From Megachile rotundata (Eukaryota > Arthropoda > Insecta > Hymenoptera > Megachilidae), in assembly GCF_050947335.1 (NCBI RefSeq), contig NW_027473536.1, positions 176,718 through 240,717 on the forward strand: a DNA stretch of 64,000 nt, read 5' to 3'. The notes under the pieces are model-generated. The model did not search any database. It was not told the origin of the DNA and saw nothing but the letters and a program-made list of their open reading frames with translations. Positions 22,901-34,359 of this stretch are shown one piece after another. Within the stretch, counting starts at the first letter, position 1. Every line of letters begins with the position of its first letter. The translations under genes and the position numbers were made by a program.

Positions 22901-24188
22901 AATGTGCATAATTCGTTCAAAACCAGCAAAATTGTTCATTGTGGTGTTGAATTGTGCTCAGTTACGATAACTTAACATGACTAGATAGTACAGAGTCGAA
23001 ATACAGCGGATATGTGCGAATTAGAGGCTGAATCGTGCGAAAACGAGCATAATTCGTGCAAAACGAGCAAAATTGTTCATTGTGGTGTTGAATTGTGCTC
23101 AGATAGGATAACTTAACATAACTAGATAGTACAGAGTCGAATTACAGCGGATATGTGCGAATTAGAGGCTGAATCGTTTGAAAATGAGTAAAATTCGTTC
23201 AAAACGAGCAAAATTCGTGCAAAACGAGCAAAATTGTTCATTGTGATGTTGAATTGTGCTCAGATAGGATAACTTAACATAACTGGATAGTACAGAGTCG
23301 ATTTACAGCGGATATGTGCGAATTAGAGGCTGAATCGTGCGAAAATGAGCATAATTCGTTCAAAACCAGCAAAATTGTTCATTGTGGTGTTGAATTGTGC
23401 TCAGTTACGATAACTTAACATGACTAGATAGTACAGAGTCGAATTACAGGGGATATGTGCGAATTAGAGGCTGAATCGTGCGAAAATGAGCATAATTCGT
23501 TCAAAACGAGCAAAATTGTTCATTGTGGTGTTGAATTGTGCTCAGTTACGATAACTTAACATGACTAGATAGTACAGAGTCGAATTACAGCGGATGTGTG
23601 CGAATTAGAGGCTGAATTGTGCGAAAATGAGTATAATTCGTGCAAAACGAGCAAAATTCGTGCAAAACGAGCAAAATTGTTCATTGTGGTGTTGAATTGT
23701 GCTCAGATAGGATAACTTAACATAGCTAGATAGTACAGAGTCGAATTACAGCGGATATGTGCGAATTAGAGGCTGAATCGCGCGAAAATGAGCATAATTC
23801 GTTCAAAACCAGCAAAATTGTTCATTGTGGTGTTGAATTGTGCTCAGTTACGATAACTTAACATGACTAGATAGTACAGAGTCGAATTACAGCGGATATG
23901 TGCGAATTAGAGGCTGAATCGTGCGAAAATGTGCATAATTCGTTCAAAACCAGCAAAATTGTTCATTGTGGTGTTGAATTGTGCTCAGTTACGATAACTT
24001 AACATGACTAGATAGTACAGAGTCGAATTACAGCGGATATGTGCGAATTAGAGGCTGAATCGTGCGAAAATGAGCATAATTCGTGCAAAACGAGCAAAAT
24101 TGTTCGTTGTGGTGTTGAATTGTGCTCAGATAGGATAACTTAACATAACTAGATAGTACAGAGTCGAATCACAGCGGATATGTGCGAA
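16979..24188 (+). repeat. Segmental duplication, copy 2
   Basis: Near-identical to 1-8,056 but 846 bp shorter. It starts at or before the first base corresponding to the window edge, so the left limit of the duplication cannot be seen. One visible difference is GGGCATAATTCG in the G monomer at 17,724 against GAGCATAATTCG at 746. After the AATCAC monomer (24,048-24,188) this copy runs into the diverged TTACCAT subfamily, while copy 1 runs into ordinary A' and B monomers. Confidence 0.9.
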
Positions 24189-24610
24189 TTAGAGGCTGAA
24201 TCGTGCGAAAATGAGCATAATTCGTTCAAAACCAGCAAAATTGTTCATTGTGGTGTTGAATTGTGCTCAGTTACCATAACCTAACATATGTAGATAGTAC
24301 AGAGTCGAATTACAGAAGATATGTGCGAATTAGAGGCTGAATCGTGCGAAAATGAGCATAATTCGTTAAAACGAGCAAAATTGTTCATTGTCGTGTTGAA
24401 TTGTGCTCAGTTACCATAAACTAACATAACTAGATAGTACAGAGTCGAATTACAGAAGATATGTGCGAATTAGAGGCTGAATCGTGCGAAAATGAGCATT
24501 ATTCTTTCATTACGAGCAAAATTGTTCATTGTGGTGTCGAATTGTGCTCAGTTACCATAAACTAACATAACTAGATAGTACAGAGTCGAATTACAGAAGA
24601 TATGTGCGAA
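23021..24610 (+). repeat. 1.6-kb block, first copy (period 2,154 bp)
   Basis: D-E-B-C-L-G followed by H-like, A and three diverged monomers. It recurs at 25,175-26,765. Shared markers are GTCGATTTAC, ACAGGGG, AATCACAG, TTACCATAACC and ACAGAAGAT. The spacing, 2,154 bp, is 15 monomers with two long inserts and one single-base deletion. The main difference is an H-like monomer here (about 23.9 kb) against F (GTGAG) in the second copy. Confidence 0.84.
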
Positions 24611-24751
24611 TTAGAGGCTGAATCGTGCGAAAATGAGCATTATTCTTTCATTAAGAGCAAAATTGTTCATTGTGGTGTCGAATTGTGCTCAGTTACGATA
24701 ACTTAACATGACTAGATAGTACAGAGTCGAATCACAGCGGATATGTGCGAA
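24189..24751 (+). repeat. Diverged monomer subfamily, island 1
   Basis: Four monomers starting at 24,189, 24,330, 24,470 and 24,611 carry changes rarely seen elsewhere: TTACCATAA in place of TTACGATAA, CTAACAT for TTAACAT, ACAGAAGAT for ACAGCGGAT, CATTATTCTTTCATTACG in the CENP-B-box-like block and GTGTCGAATTG. The 24,330 monomer is 140 bp because one C is missing in CGTTAAAACG. Block TTTCATTACGAG has lost most of the box-like sequence. They look like an older satellite lineage caught inside the homogenised array. Confidence 0.88.
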
Positions 24752-25174
24752 TTAGAGGCTGAATCGTGCGAAAATGAGCATAATTCGTGCAAAACGAGCA
24801 AAATTGTTCGTTGTGGTGTTGAATTGTGCTCAGATAGGATAACTTAACATAACTAGATAGTACAGAGTCGAATTACAGCGGATATGTGCGAATTAGAGGC
24901 TGAATCGTGCGAAAATGAGCATAATTCGTTCAAAACCAGCAAAATTGTTCATTGTGGTGTTGAATTGCGCTCAGATAGGATAACTTAACATAACTAGATA
25001 GTACAGAGTCGAATTACAGCGGATATGTGCGAATTAGAGGTTGAATCGTGCGGAAATGAGCATAATTCGTTCAAAACCAGCAAAATTGTTCATTGTGGTG
25101 TTGAATTGTGCTCAGTTACGATAACTTAACATGACTAGATAGTACAGAGTCGAAATACAGCGGATATGTGCGAA

Positions 25175-26765
25175 TTAGAGGCTGAATCGTGCGAAAACGA
25201 GCATAATTCGTGCAAAACGAGCAAAATTGTTCAATGTGGTGTTGAATTGTGCTCAGATAGGATAACTTAACATAACTAGATAGTACAGAGTCGAATTACA
25301 GCGGATATGTGCGAATTAGAGGCTGAATCGTTTGAAAATGAGTAAAATTCGTTCAAAACGAGCAAAATTCGTGCAAAACGAGCAAAATTGTTCATTGTGA
25401 TGTTGAATTGTGCTCAGATAGGATAACTTAACATAACTGGATAGTACAGAGTCGATTTACAGCGGATATGTGCGAATTAGAGGCTGAATCGTGCGAAAAT
25501 GAGCATAATTCGTTCAAAACCAGCAAAATTGTTCATTGTGGTGTTGAATTGTGCTCAGTTACGATAACTTAACATGACTAGATAGTACAGAGTCGAATTA
25601 CAGGGGATATGTGCGAATTAGAGGCTGAATCGTGCGAAAATGAGCATAATTCGTTCAAAACGAGCAAAATTGTTCATTGTGGTGTTGAATTGTGCTCAGT
25701 TACGATAACTTAACATGACTAGATAGTACAGAGTCGAATTACAGCGGATGTGTGCGAATTAGAGGCTGAATTGTGCGAAAATGAGTATAATTCGTGCAAA
25801 ACGAGCAAAATTCGTGCAAAACGAGCAAAATTGTTCATTGTGGTGTTGAATTGTGCTCAGATAGGATAACTTAACATAGCTAGATAGTACAGAGTCGAAT
25901 TACAGCGGATATGTGCGAATTAGAGGCTGAATCGCGCGAAAATGAGCATAATTCGTTCAAAACCAGCAAAATTGTTCATTGTGGTGTTGAATTGTGCTCA
26001 GTTACGATAACTTAACATGACTAGATAGTACAGAGTCGAATTACAGCGGATATGTGCGAATTAGAGGCTGAATCGTGAGAAAATGAGCATAATTCGTTCA
26101 AAACCAGCAAAATTGTTCATTGTGGTGTTGAATTGTGCTCAGTTACGATAACTTAACATGACTAGATAGTACAGAGTCGAATTACAGCGGATATGTGCGA
26201 ATTAGAGGCTGAATCGTGCGAAAATGAGCATAATTCGTGCAAAACGAGCAAAATTGTTCGTTGTGGTGTTGAATTGTGCTCAGATAGGATAACTTAACAT
26301 AACTAGATAGTACAGAGTCGAATCACAGCGGATATGTGCGAATTAGAGGCTGAATCGTGCGAAAATGAGCATAATTCGTTCAAAACCAGCAAAATTGTTC
26401 ATTGTGGTGTTGAATTGTGCTCAGTTACCATAACCTAACATATGTAGATAGTACAGAGTCGAATTACAGAAGATATGTGCGAATTAGAGGCTGAATCGTG
26501 CGAAAATGAGCATAATTCGTTCAAAACGAGCAAAATTGTTCATTGTCGTGTTGAATTGTGCTCAGTTACCATAAACTAACATAACTAGATAGTACAGAGT
26601 CGAATTACAGAAGATATGTGCGAATTAGAGGCTGAATCGTGCGAAAATGAGCATTATTCTTTCATTACGAGCAAAATTGTTCATTGTGGTGTTGAATTGT
26701 GCTCAGTTACGATAACTTAACATATCTAGATGGGACAGAGTCGAATCACAGCGGATATGTGCGAA
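25175..26765 (+). repeat. 1.6-kb block, second copy, with diverged island 2
   Basis: Second copy of 23,021-24,610. The diverged monomers here are at 26,343, 26,484 and 26,625. The 26,484 monomer is full length, without the deletion seen at 24,330. The last one combines CATTATTCTTTCATTACG with TTACGATAACTTAACAT and a private CTAGATGGGACAG, so it is a hybrid between the diverged and the ordinary type. Confidence 0.84.
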
Positions 26766-28618
26766 TTAGAGGCTGAATCGTGCGAAAATGAGCATAATTC
26801 GTGCAAAACGAGCAAAATTGTTCATTGTGGTGTTGAATTGTGCTCAGTTACGATAACTTAACATGACTAGATAGTACACAGTCGAATTACAGCGGATATG
26901 TGCGAATTAGAGGCTGAATCGTGCGAAAATGAGCATAATTCGTGCAAAACGAGCAAAATTGTTCGTTGTGGTGTTGAATTGTGCTCAGATAGGATAACTT
27001 AACATCACTAGATAGTACAGAGTCGAATTACAGCGGATATGTGCGAATTAGAGGCTGAATCGTGCGAAAATGAGCATAATTCGTTCAACACCAGCAAAAT
27101 TGTTCATTGTGGTGTTGAATTGTGCTCAGTTACGATAACTTAACATGACTAGATAGTACAGAGTCGAATTACAGCGGATATGTGCGAATTAGAGGCTGAA
27201 TCGTGCGAAAATGAGCATAATTCGTGCAAAACGAGCAAAATTGTTCGTTGTGGTGTTGAATTGTGCTCAGATAGGATAACTTAACATAACTAGATAGTAC
27301 AGAGTCGAATTACAGCGGATATGTGCGAATTAGAGGCTGAATCGTGCGAAAATGAGCATAATTCGTTCAAAACCAGCAAAATTGTTCATTGTGGTGTTGA
27401 ATTGTGCTCAGATAGGATAACTTAACATAACTAGATAGTACAGAGTCGAATTACAGCGGATATGTGCGAATTAGAGGTTGAATCGTGCGAAAATGAGCAT
27501 AATTCGTTCAAAACCAGCAAAATTGTTCATTGTGGTGTTGAATTGTGCTCAGTTACGATAACTTAACATGACTAGATAGTACAGAGTCGAATTACAGCGG
27601 ATATGTGCGAATTAGAGGCTGAATCGTGCGAAAATGAGCATAATTCGTTCAAAACGAGCAAAATTGTTCATTGTGGTGTTGAATTGTGCTCAGTTACGAT
27701 AACTTAACATGACTAGATAGTACAGAGTCGAAATACAGCGGATATGTGCGAATTAGAGGCTGAATCGTGCGAAAACGAGCATAATTCGTGCAAAACGAGC
27801 AAAATTGTTCATTGTGGTGTTGAATTGTGCTCAGATAGGATAACTTAACATAAGTAGATAGTACAGAGTCGAATTACAGCGGATATGTGCGAATTAGAGG
27901 CTGAATCGTTTGAAAATGAGCAAAATTCGTTCAAAACGAGCAAAATTCGTGCAAAACGTTCAAAATTGTTCATTGTGGTGTTGAATTGTGCTCAGATAGG
28001 ATAACTTAACATAACTAGATAGTACAGAGTCGAATTACAGCGGATATGTGCGAATTAGAGGCTGAATCGTGCGAAAATGTGCATAATTCGTACAAAACCA
28101 GCAAAATTGTTCATTGTGGTGTTGAATTGTGCTCAGGTACGATATCTTAACATGACTAGATAGTACAGAGTCGAATTACAGCGGATATGTGCGAATTAGA
28201 GGCTGAATCGTGCGAAAATGAGCATAATTCGTGCAAAACGAGCAAAATTGTTCGTTGTGGTGTTGAATTGTGCTCAGTTACGATAACTTAACATGACTGG
28301 ATAATACAGAGTCGAATTACAGCGGATATGTGCGAATTAGAGGCTGAATCGTGCGAAAATGAGCATAATTCGTGCAAAACGAGCAAAATTGTTCGTTGTG
28401 GTGTTGAATTGTGCTCAGATAGGATAACTTAACATAACTAGATAGTACAGAGTCGAATTACAGCGGATATGTGCGAATTAGAGGCTGAATCGTGCGAAAA
28501 TGAGCATAATTCGTTCAAAACCAGCAAAATTGTTCATTGTGGTGTTGAATTGTGCTCAGTTACGATAACTTAACATGACTAGATAGTACAGAGTCGAATT
28601 ACAGCGGATATGTGCGAA

Positions 28619-29323
28619 TTAGAGGCTGAATCGTGCGAAAATGAGCATAATTCGTGCAAAACGAGCAAAATTGTTCGTTGTGGTGTTGAATTGTGCTCAG
28701 ATAGGATAACTTAACATAACTAGATAGTACAGAGTCGAATTACAGCGGATATGTGCGAATTAGAGGCTGAATCGTGCGAAAAGGAGCATAATTCGTTCAA
28801 AACCAGCAAAATTGTTCATTGTGGTGTTGAATTGTGCTCAGTTACGATAACTTAACATGACTAGATAGTACAGAGTCGAATTACAGCGGATATGTGCGAA
28901 TTAGAGGCTGAATCGTGCGAAAATGAGCATAATTCGTGCAAAACGAGCAAAATTGTTCGTTGTGGTGTTGAATTGCGCTCAGATAGGATAACTTAACATA
29001 ACTAGATAGTACAGAGTCGAATTACAGCGGATATGTGCGAATTAGAGGCTGAATCGTGCGAAAATGAGCATAATTCGTGCAAAACGAGCAAAATTGTTCG
29101 TTGTGGTGTTGAATTGTGCTCAGATAGGATAACTTAACATAACTAGATAGTACAGAGTCGAATTACAGCGGATATGTGCGAATTAGAGGCTGAATCGTGC
29201 GAAAAGGAGCATAATTCGTTCAAAACCAGCAAAATTGTTCATTGTGGTGTTGAATTGTGCTCAGTTACGATAACTTAACATGACTAGATAGTACAGAGTC
29301 GAATTACAGCGGATATGTGCGAA
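28619..29323 (+). repeat. Local repeat of A plus AAAAGGAGC-marked B
   Basis: A followed by a B monomer marked AAAAGGAGC occurs at 28,619-28,900 and again at 29,042-29,323, 423 bp apart, with an A monomer marked TTGCGCTC between. The AAAAGGAGC and TTGCGCTC markers are otherwise mainly right-domain markers (39.1, 43.8, 45.3, 49.7 and 51.3 kb for the first), so this is an early sign of the transition between domains. Confidence 0.78.
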
Positions 29324-29887
29324 TTAGAGGCTGAATCGTGCGAAAATGAGCATAATTCGTTCAAAACGAGCAAAATTGTTCATTGTGGTGTTGAATTGTG
29401 CTCAGATAGGATAACTTAACATAACTAGATAGTACAGAGTCGAATTACAGCGGATATGTGCGAATTAGAGGCTGAATCGTGCGAAAATGAGCATAATTCG
29501 TTCAAAACCAGCAAAATTGTTCATTGTGGTGTTGAATTGTGCTCAGTTACGATAACTTAACATGACTAGATAGTACAGAGTCGAATTACAGCGGATATGT
29601 GCGAATTAGAGGCTGAATCGTGTGAAAATGAGCATAATTCGTTCAAAACGAGCAAAATTGTTCATTGTGGTGTTGAATTGTGCTCAGTTACGATAACTTA
29701 ACATGACTAGATAGTACAGAGTCGAAATACAGCGGATATGTGCGAATTAGAGGCTGAATCGTGCGAAAACGAGCATAATTCGTGCAAAACGAGCAAAATT
29801 GTTCATTGTGGTGTTGAATTGTGCTCAGATAGGATAACTTAACACAACTAGATAGTACAGAGTCGAATTACAGCGGATATGTGCGAA

Positions 29888-31036
29888 TTAGAGGCTGAAT
29901 CGTTTGAAAATGAGCAAAATTCGTTCAAAACGAGCAAAATTCGTGCAAAACGAGCAAAATTGTTCATTGTGTGTGTTGAATTGTGCTCAGATAGGATAAC
30001 TTAACATAACTAGATAGTACAGAGTCGAATTACAGCGGATATGTGCGAATTAGAGGCTGAATCGTGCGAAAATGTGCATAATTCGTTCAAAACCAGCAAA
30101 ATTGTTCATTGTGGTGTTGAATTGTGCTCAGGTACGATAACTTAACATGACTAGATAACACAGAGTAGAATTACAGCGGATATGTGCGAATTAGAGGCTG
30201 AATCGTGCGAAAATGAGCATAATTCGTGCAAAACGAGCAAAATTGTTCGTTGTGGTGTTGAATTGTGCTCAGATAGGATAACTCAACATAACTAGATAGT
30301 ACAGAGTCGAATTACAGCGGATATGTGCGAATTAGAGTCTGAATCGTGCGAAAATGAGCAATAATTCGTTCAAAACCAGCAAATTGTTCATTGTGGTGTT
30401 GAATTGTGCTCAGTTACGATAACTTAACATGACTAGATAGTACAGAGTCGAAATACAGCGGATATGTGCGAATTAGAGGCTGAATCGTGCGGAAAACGAG
30501 CATAAATCGTGCAAAACGAGCAAAATTGTTCATTGTGGTTTTGAATTGTGCTCAGATAGGATAACTTAACATAACTAGATAGTACAGAGTCGAATTACAG
30601 CGGATATGTGCGAATTAGAGGCTGAATCGTGCGAAAATGAGCATAATTCGTGCAAAACGAGCAAAATTGTTCGTTGTGGTGTTGAATTGTGCTCAGATAG
30701 GATAACTTAACATAACTAGATAGTACAGAGTCGAATTACAGCGGATATGTGCGAATTAGAGGCTGAATCGTGCGAAAATGAGCATAATTCGTTCAAAACC
30801 AGCAAATTGTTCATTGTGGTGTTGAATTGTGCTCAGTTACGATAACTTAACATGACATAGATAGTACAGAGTCGAATTACAGCGGATAAGTGCGAATTAG
30901 AGGCTGAATCGTGTGGAAATGAGCATAATTCGTTCAAACGAGCAAAATTGTTCATGTGGGTGTTGAATTGTGCTCAGTTACGATAACTTAACATGACTAG
31001 ATAGTACAGAGTCGAATTACAGCGGATATGTGCGAA
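29888..31036 (+). repeat. Transition zone with clustered single-base indels
   Basis: Eight monomers, of lengths 162, 141, 141, 141, 142, 141, 141 and 140, contain most of the single-base indels found in the window: GTGTGTGTTG near 29,970, GAGCAATAATTCG and AGCAAATTG near 30,360-30,385, GCGGAAAACG near 30,490, AGCAAATTG near 30,805, CATGACATAGATAG near 30,855, TTCAAACGAG near 30,936 and TTCATGTGGGTG near 30,953. Some offset each other within a monomer. Private substitutions (CATAAATCG, GGATAAGTGCG, GTGTGGAAATG) also cluster. It may be a decayed boundary or poorly corrected sequence. Confidence 0.85.
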
Positions 31037-31349
31037 TTAGAGGCTGAATCGTGCGAAAATGAGCATAATTCGTGCAAAACGAGCAAAATTGTTCATTGTG
31101 GTGTTGAATTGTGCTCAGATAGGATAACTTAACATAACTAGATAGTACAGAGTCGAATTACAGCGGATATGTGCGAATTAGAGGCTGAATCGTGCGAAAA
31201 TGAGCATAATTCGTTCAAAACCAGCAAAATTGTTCATTGTGGTGTTGAATTGTGCTCAGTTACGATAACTTAACATGACTAGATAGTACAGAGTCGAATT
31301 ACAGCGGATATGTGCGAATTAGAGGCTGAATCGTGCGGAAATGAGCATA

Positions 31350-31366
31350 ATTCGTGCAAAACGGGC
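31350..31366 (+). promoter_or_regulatory. Perfect 9-of-9 CENP-B box match
   Basis: ATTCGTGCAAAACGGGC matches all fixed positions of NTTCGNNNNANNCGGGN. The surrounding monomer also has a private GTGCGGAAATG. It differs from the standard type A motif by one A to G change, and I found no second perfect copy in the window, so it may be a chance mutation or a consensus error in a zone with other errors. Confidence 0.6.
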
Positions 31367-33191
31367 AAAATTGTTCGTTGTGGTGTTGAATTGCGCTCAG
31401 ATAGGATAACTTAACATAACTAGATAGTACAGAGTCGAATTACAGCGGATATGTGCGAATTAGAGGCTGAATCGTGCGAAAATGAGCATAATTCGTGCAA
31501 AACGAGCAAAATTGTTCGTTGTGGTGTTGAATTGTGCTCATATAGGATAACTTAACATAACTAGGTAGTACAGAGTCGAATTACAGCGGATATGTGCGAA
31601 TTAGAGGCTGAATCGTGCGAAAATGAGCATAATTCGTTTAAAACCAGCAAAATTGTTCATTGTGGTGTTGAATTGTGCTCAGTTACGATAACTTAACATG
31701 ACTAGATAGTACAGAGTCGAATTACAGCGGATATGTGCGAATTAGAGGCTGAATCGTGCGAAAATGAGCATAATTCGTGAAAAACGAGCAAAATTGTTCA
31801 TTGTGGTGTTGAATTGTGCTCAGATAGGATAACTTAACATAACTAGATAGTACAGAGTCGAATTACAGCGGATATGTGCGAATTAGAGGCTGAATCGTGC
31901 GAAAATGAGCATAATTCGTTCAAAACCAGCAAAATTGTTCATTGTGGTGTTGAATTGTGCTCAGTTACGATAACTTAACATGACTAGATAGTACAGTGTC
32001 GAATTACAGCGGATATGTGCGAAGCAGAGGCTGAATCGTGCGAAAATGAGCATAATTCGTTCAAAACGAGCAAAATTGTTCATTGTGGTGTTGAATTGTG
32101 CTCAGTTACGATAACTTAACATGACTAGATAGTACAGAGTCGAATTACAACGGATATGTGCGAATTAGAGGCTGAATCGTGCGAAAATGAGCATAATTCG
32201 TTCAAAACGAGCAAAATTCGTGCAAAACGAGCAAAATTGTTCATTGTGGTGTTGAATTGTGCTCAGATAGGATAACTTAACATAACTAGATAGTACAGAG
32301 TCGAATTACAGCGGATATGTGCGAATTAGAGGCTGAATCGTTTGAAAATGAGCAAAATTCGTTCAAAACGAGCAAAATTCGTGCAAAACGAGCAAAATTG
32401 TTCATTGTGGTGTTGAATTGTGCTCAGATAGGATAACTTAACATAACTAGATAGTACAGAGTCGAATTACAGCGGATATGTGCGAATTAGAGGCTGAATC
32501 GTGGGAAAATGTGCATAATTCGTTCAAAACCAGCAAAATTGTTCATTGTGGTGTTGAATTGTGCTCAGGTACGATAACTTAACATGACTAGATAACACAG
32601 AGTCGAATTACAGCGGATATGTGCGAATTAGAGGCTGAATCGTGGGAAAATGTGCATAATTCGTTCAAAACCAGCAAAATTGTTCATTGTGGTGTTGAAT
32701 TGTGCTCAGTTACGATAACTTAACATGACTAGATAGTACAGAGTCGAATTACAGCGGATATGTGCGAATTAGAGGCTGAATCGTGCGAAAATGAGCATAA
32801 TTCGTTCAAAACGAGCAAAATTGTTCGTTGTGGTGTTGAATTGTGCTCAGATAGGATAACTTAACATAACTAGATAGTACAGAGTCGAATTACAGCGGAT
32901 ATGTGCGAATTAGAGGCTGAATCGTGCGAAAATGAGCATAATTCGTTCAAAACCAGCAAAATTGTTCATTGTGGTGTTGAATTGTGCTCAGTTACGATAA
33001 CTTAACATGACTAGATAGTACAGAGTCGAAATACAGCGGATATGTGCGAATTAGAGGCTGAATCGTGCGAAAACGAGCATAATTCGTGCAAAACGAGCAA
33101 AATTGTTCATTGTGGTGTTGAATTGTGCTCAGATAGGATAACTTAACATAACTAGATAGTACAGAGTCGAATTACAGCGGATATGTGCGAA

Positions 33192-34359
33192 TTAGAGGCT
33201 GAATCGTGCGAAAATGAGCATAATTCGTTCAAAACCAGCAAAATTGTTCATTGTGGTGTTGAATTGTGCTCAGATAGGATAACTTAACATAACTAGATAG
33301 TACAGAGTCGAATTACAGCGGATATGTGCGAATTAGAGGCTGAATCGTTTGAAAATGAGCAAAATTCGTTCAAAACGAGCAAAATTCATGCAAAACGAGC
33401 AAAATTATTCATTGTGGTGTTGAATTGTGCTCAGATAGGATAACTTAACATAACTAGATAGTACAGAGTCGAATTACAGCGGATATGTGCGAATTAGAGG
33501 CTGAATCGTGCGAAAATGTGCATAATTCGTTCAAAACCAGCAAAATTGTTCATTGTGGTGTTGAATTGTGCTCAGGTACGATAACTTAACATGACTAGAT
33601 AACACAGAGTAGAATTACAGCGGATATGTGCGAATTAGAGGCTGAATCGTGCGAAAATGAGCATAATTCGTGCAAAACGAGCAAAATTGTTCGTTGTGGT
33701 GTTGAATTGTGCTCAGATAGGATAACTCAACATAACTAGATAGTACAGAGTCGAATTACAGCGGATATGTGCGAATTAGAGGCTGAATCGTGCGAAAATG
33801 AGCATAATTCGTTCAAAACCAGCAAAATTGTTCATTGTGGTGTTGAATTGTGCTCAGATAGGATAACTTAACATAACTAGATAGTACAGAGTCGAATTAC
33901 AGCGGATATGTGCGAATTAGAGGCTGAATCGTTTGAAAATGAGCAAAATTCGTTCAAAACGAGCAAAATTCATGCAAAACGAGCAAAATTATTCATTGTG
34001 TTGTTGAATTGTGCTCAGATAGGATAACTTAACATAACTAGATAGTACAGAGTCGAATTACAGCGGATATGTGCGAATTAGAGGCTGAATCGTGCGAAAA
34101 TGTGCATAATTCGTTCAAAACCAGCAAAATTGTTCATTGTGGTGTTGAATTGTGCTCAGGTACGATAACTTAACATGACTAGATAGTACAGAGTCGAATT
34201 ACAGCGGATATGTGCGAATTAGAGGCTGAATCGTGCGAAAATGAGCATAATTCGTGCAAAACGAGCAAAATTGTTCGTTGTGGTGTTGAATTGTGCTCAG
34301 ATAGGATAACTTAACATAACTAGATAGTACAGAGTCGAATTACAGCGGATATGTGCGAA
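33192..34359 (+). repeat. Tandem duplication of B2-E-H-A (2 x 584 bp)
   Basis: Units 33,192-33,775 and 33,776-34,359 each contain B2, an E with TTCATGC and ATTATTC, an H with AAAATGTGCAT and GGTACG, and an A. The first unit has ATAACACAGAGTAG and ACTCAACAT; the second has the standard ATAGTACAGAG and ACTTAACAT, plus TTGTTGTTG in its E. Other copies of this E-H pair in the right domain are single. Confidence 0.85.

Noticed and set aside
1..24188. The near-identical 8-kb copies as a pure assembly artefact.
   Set aside because: They differ by two clean trimer expansions and a few substitutions and have different right flanks, which fits a real duplication better, although only spanning reads can settle it.
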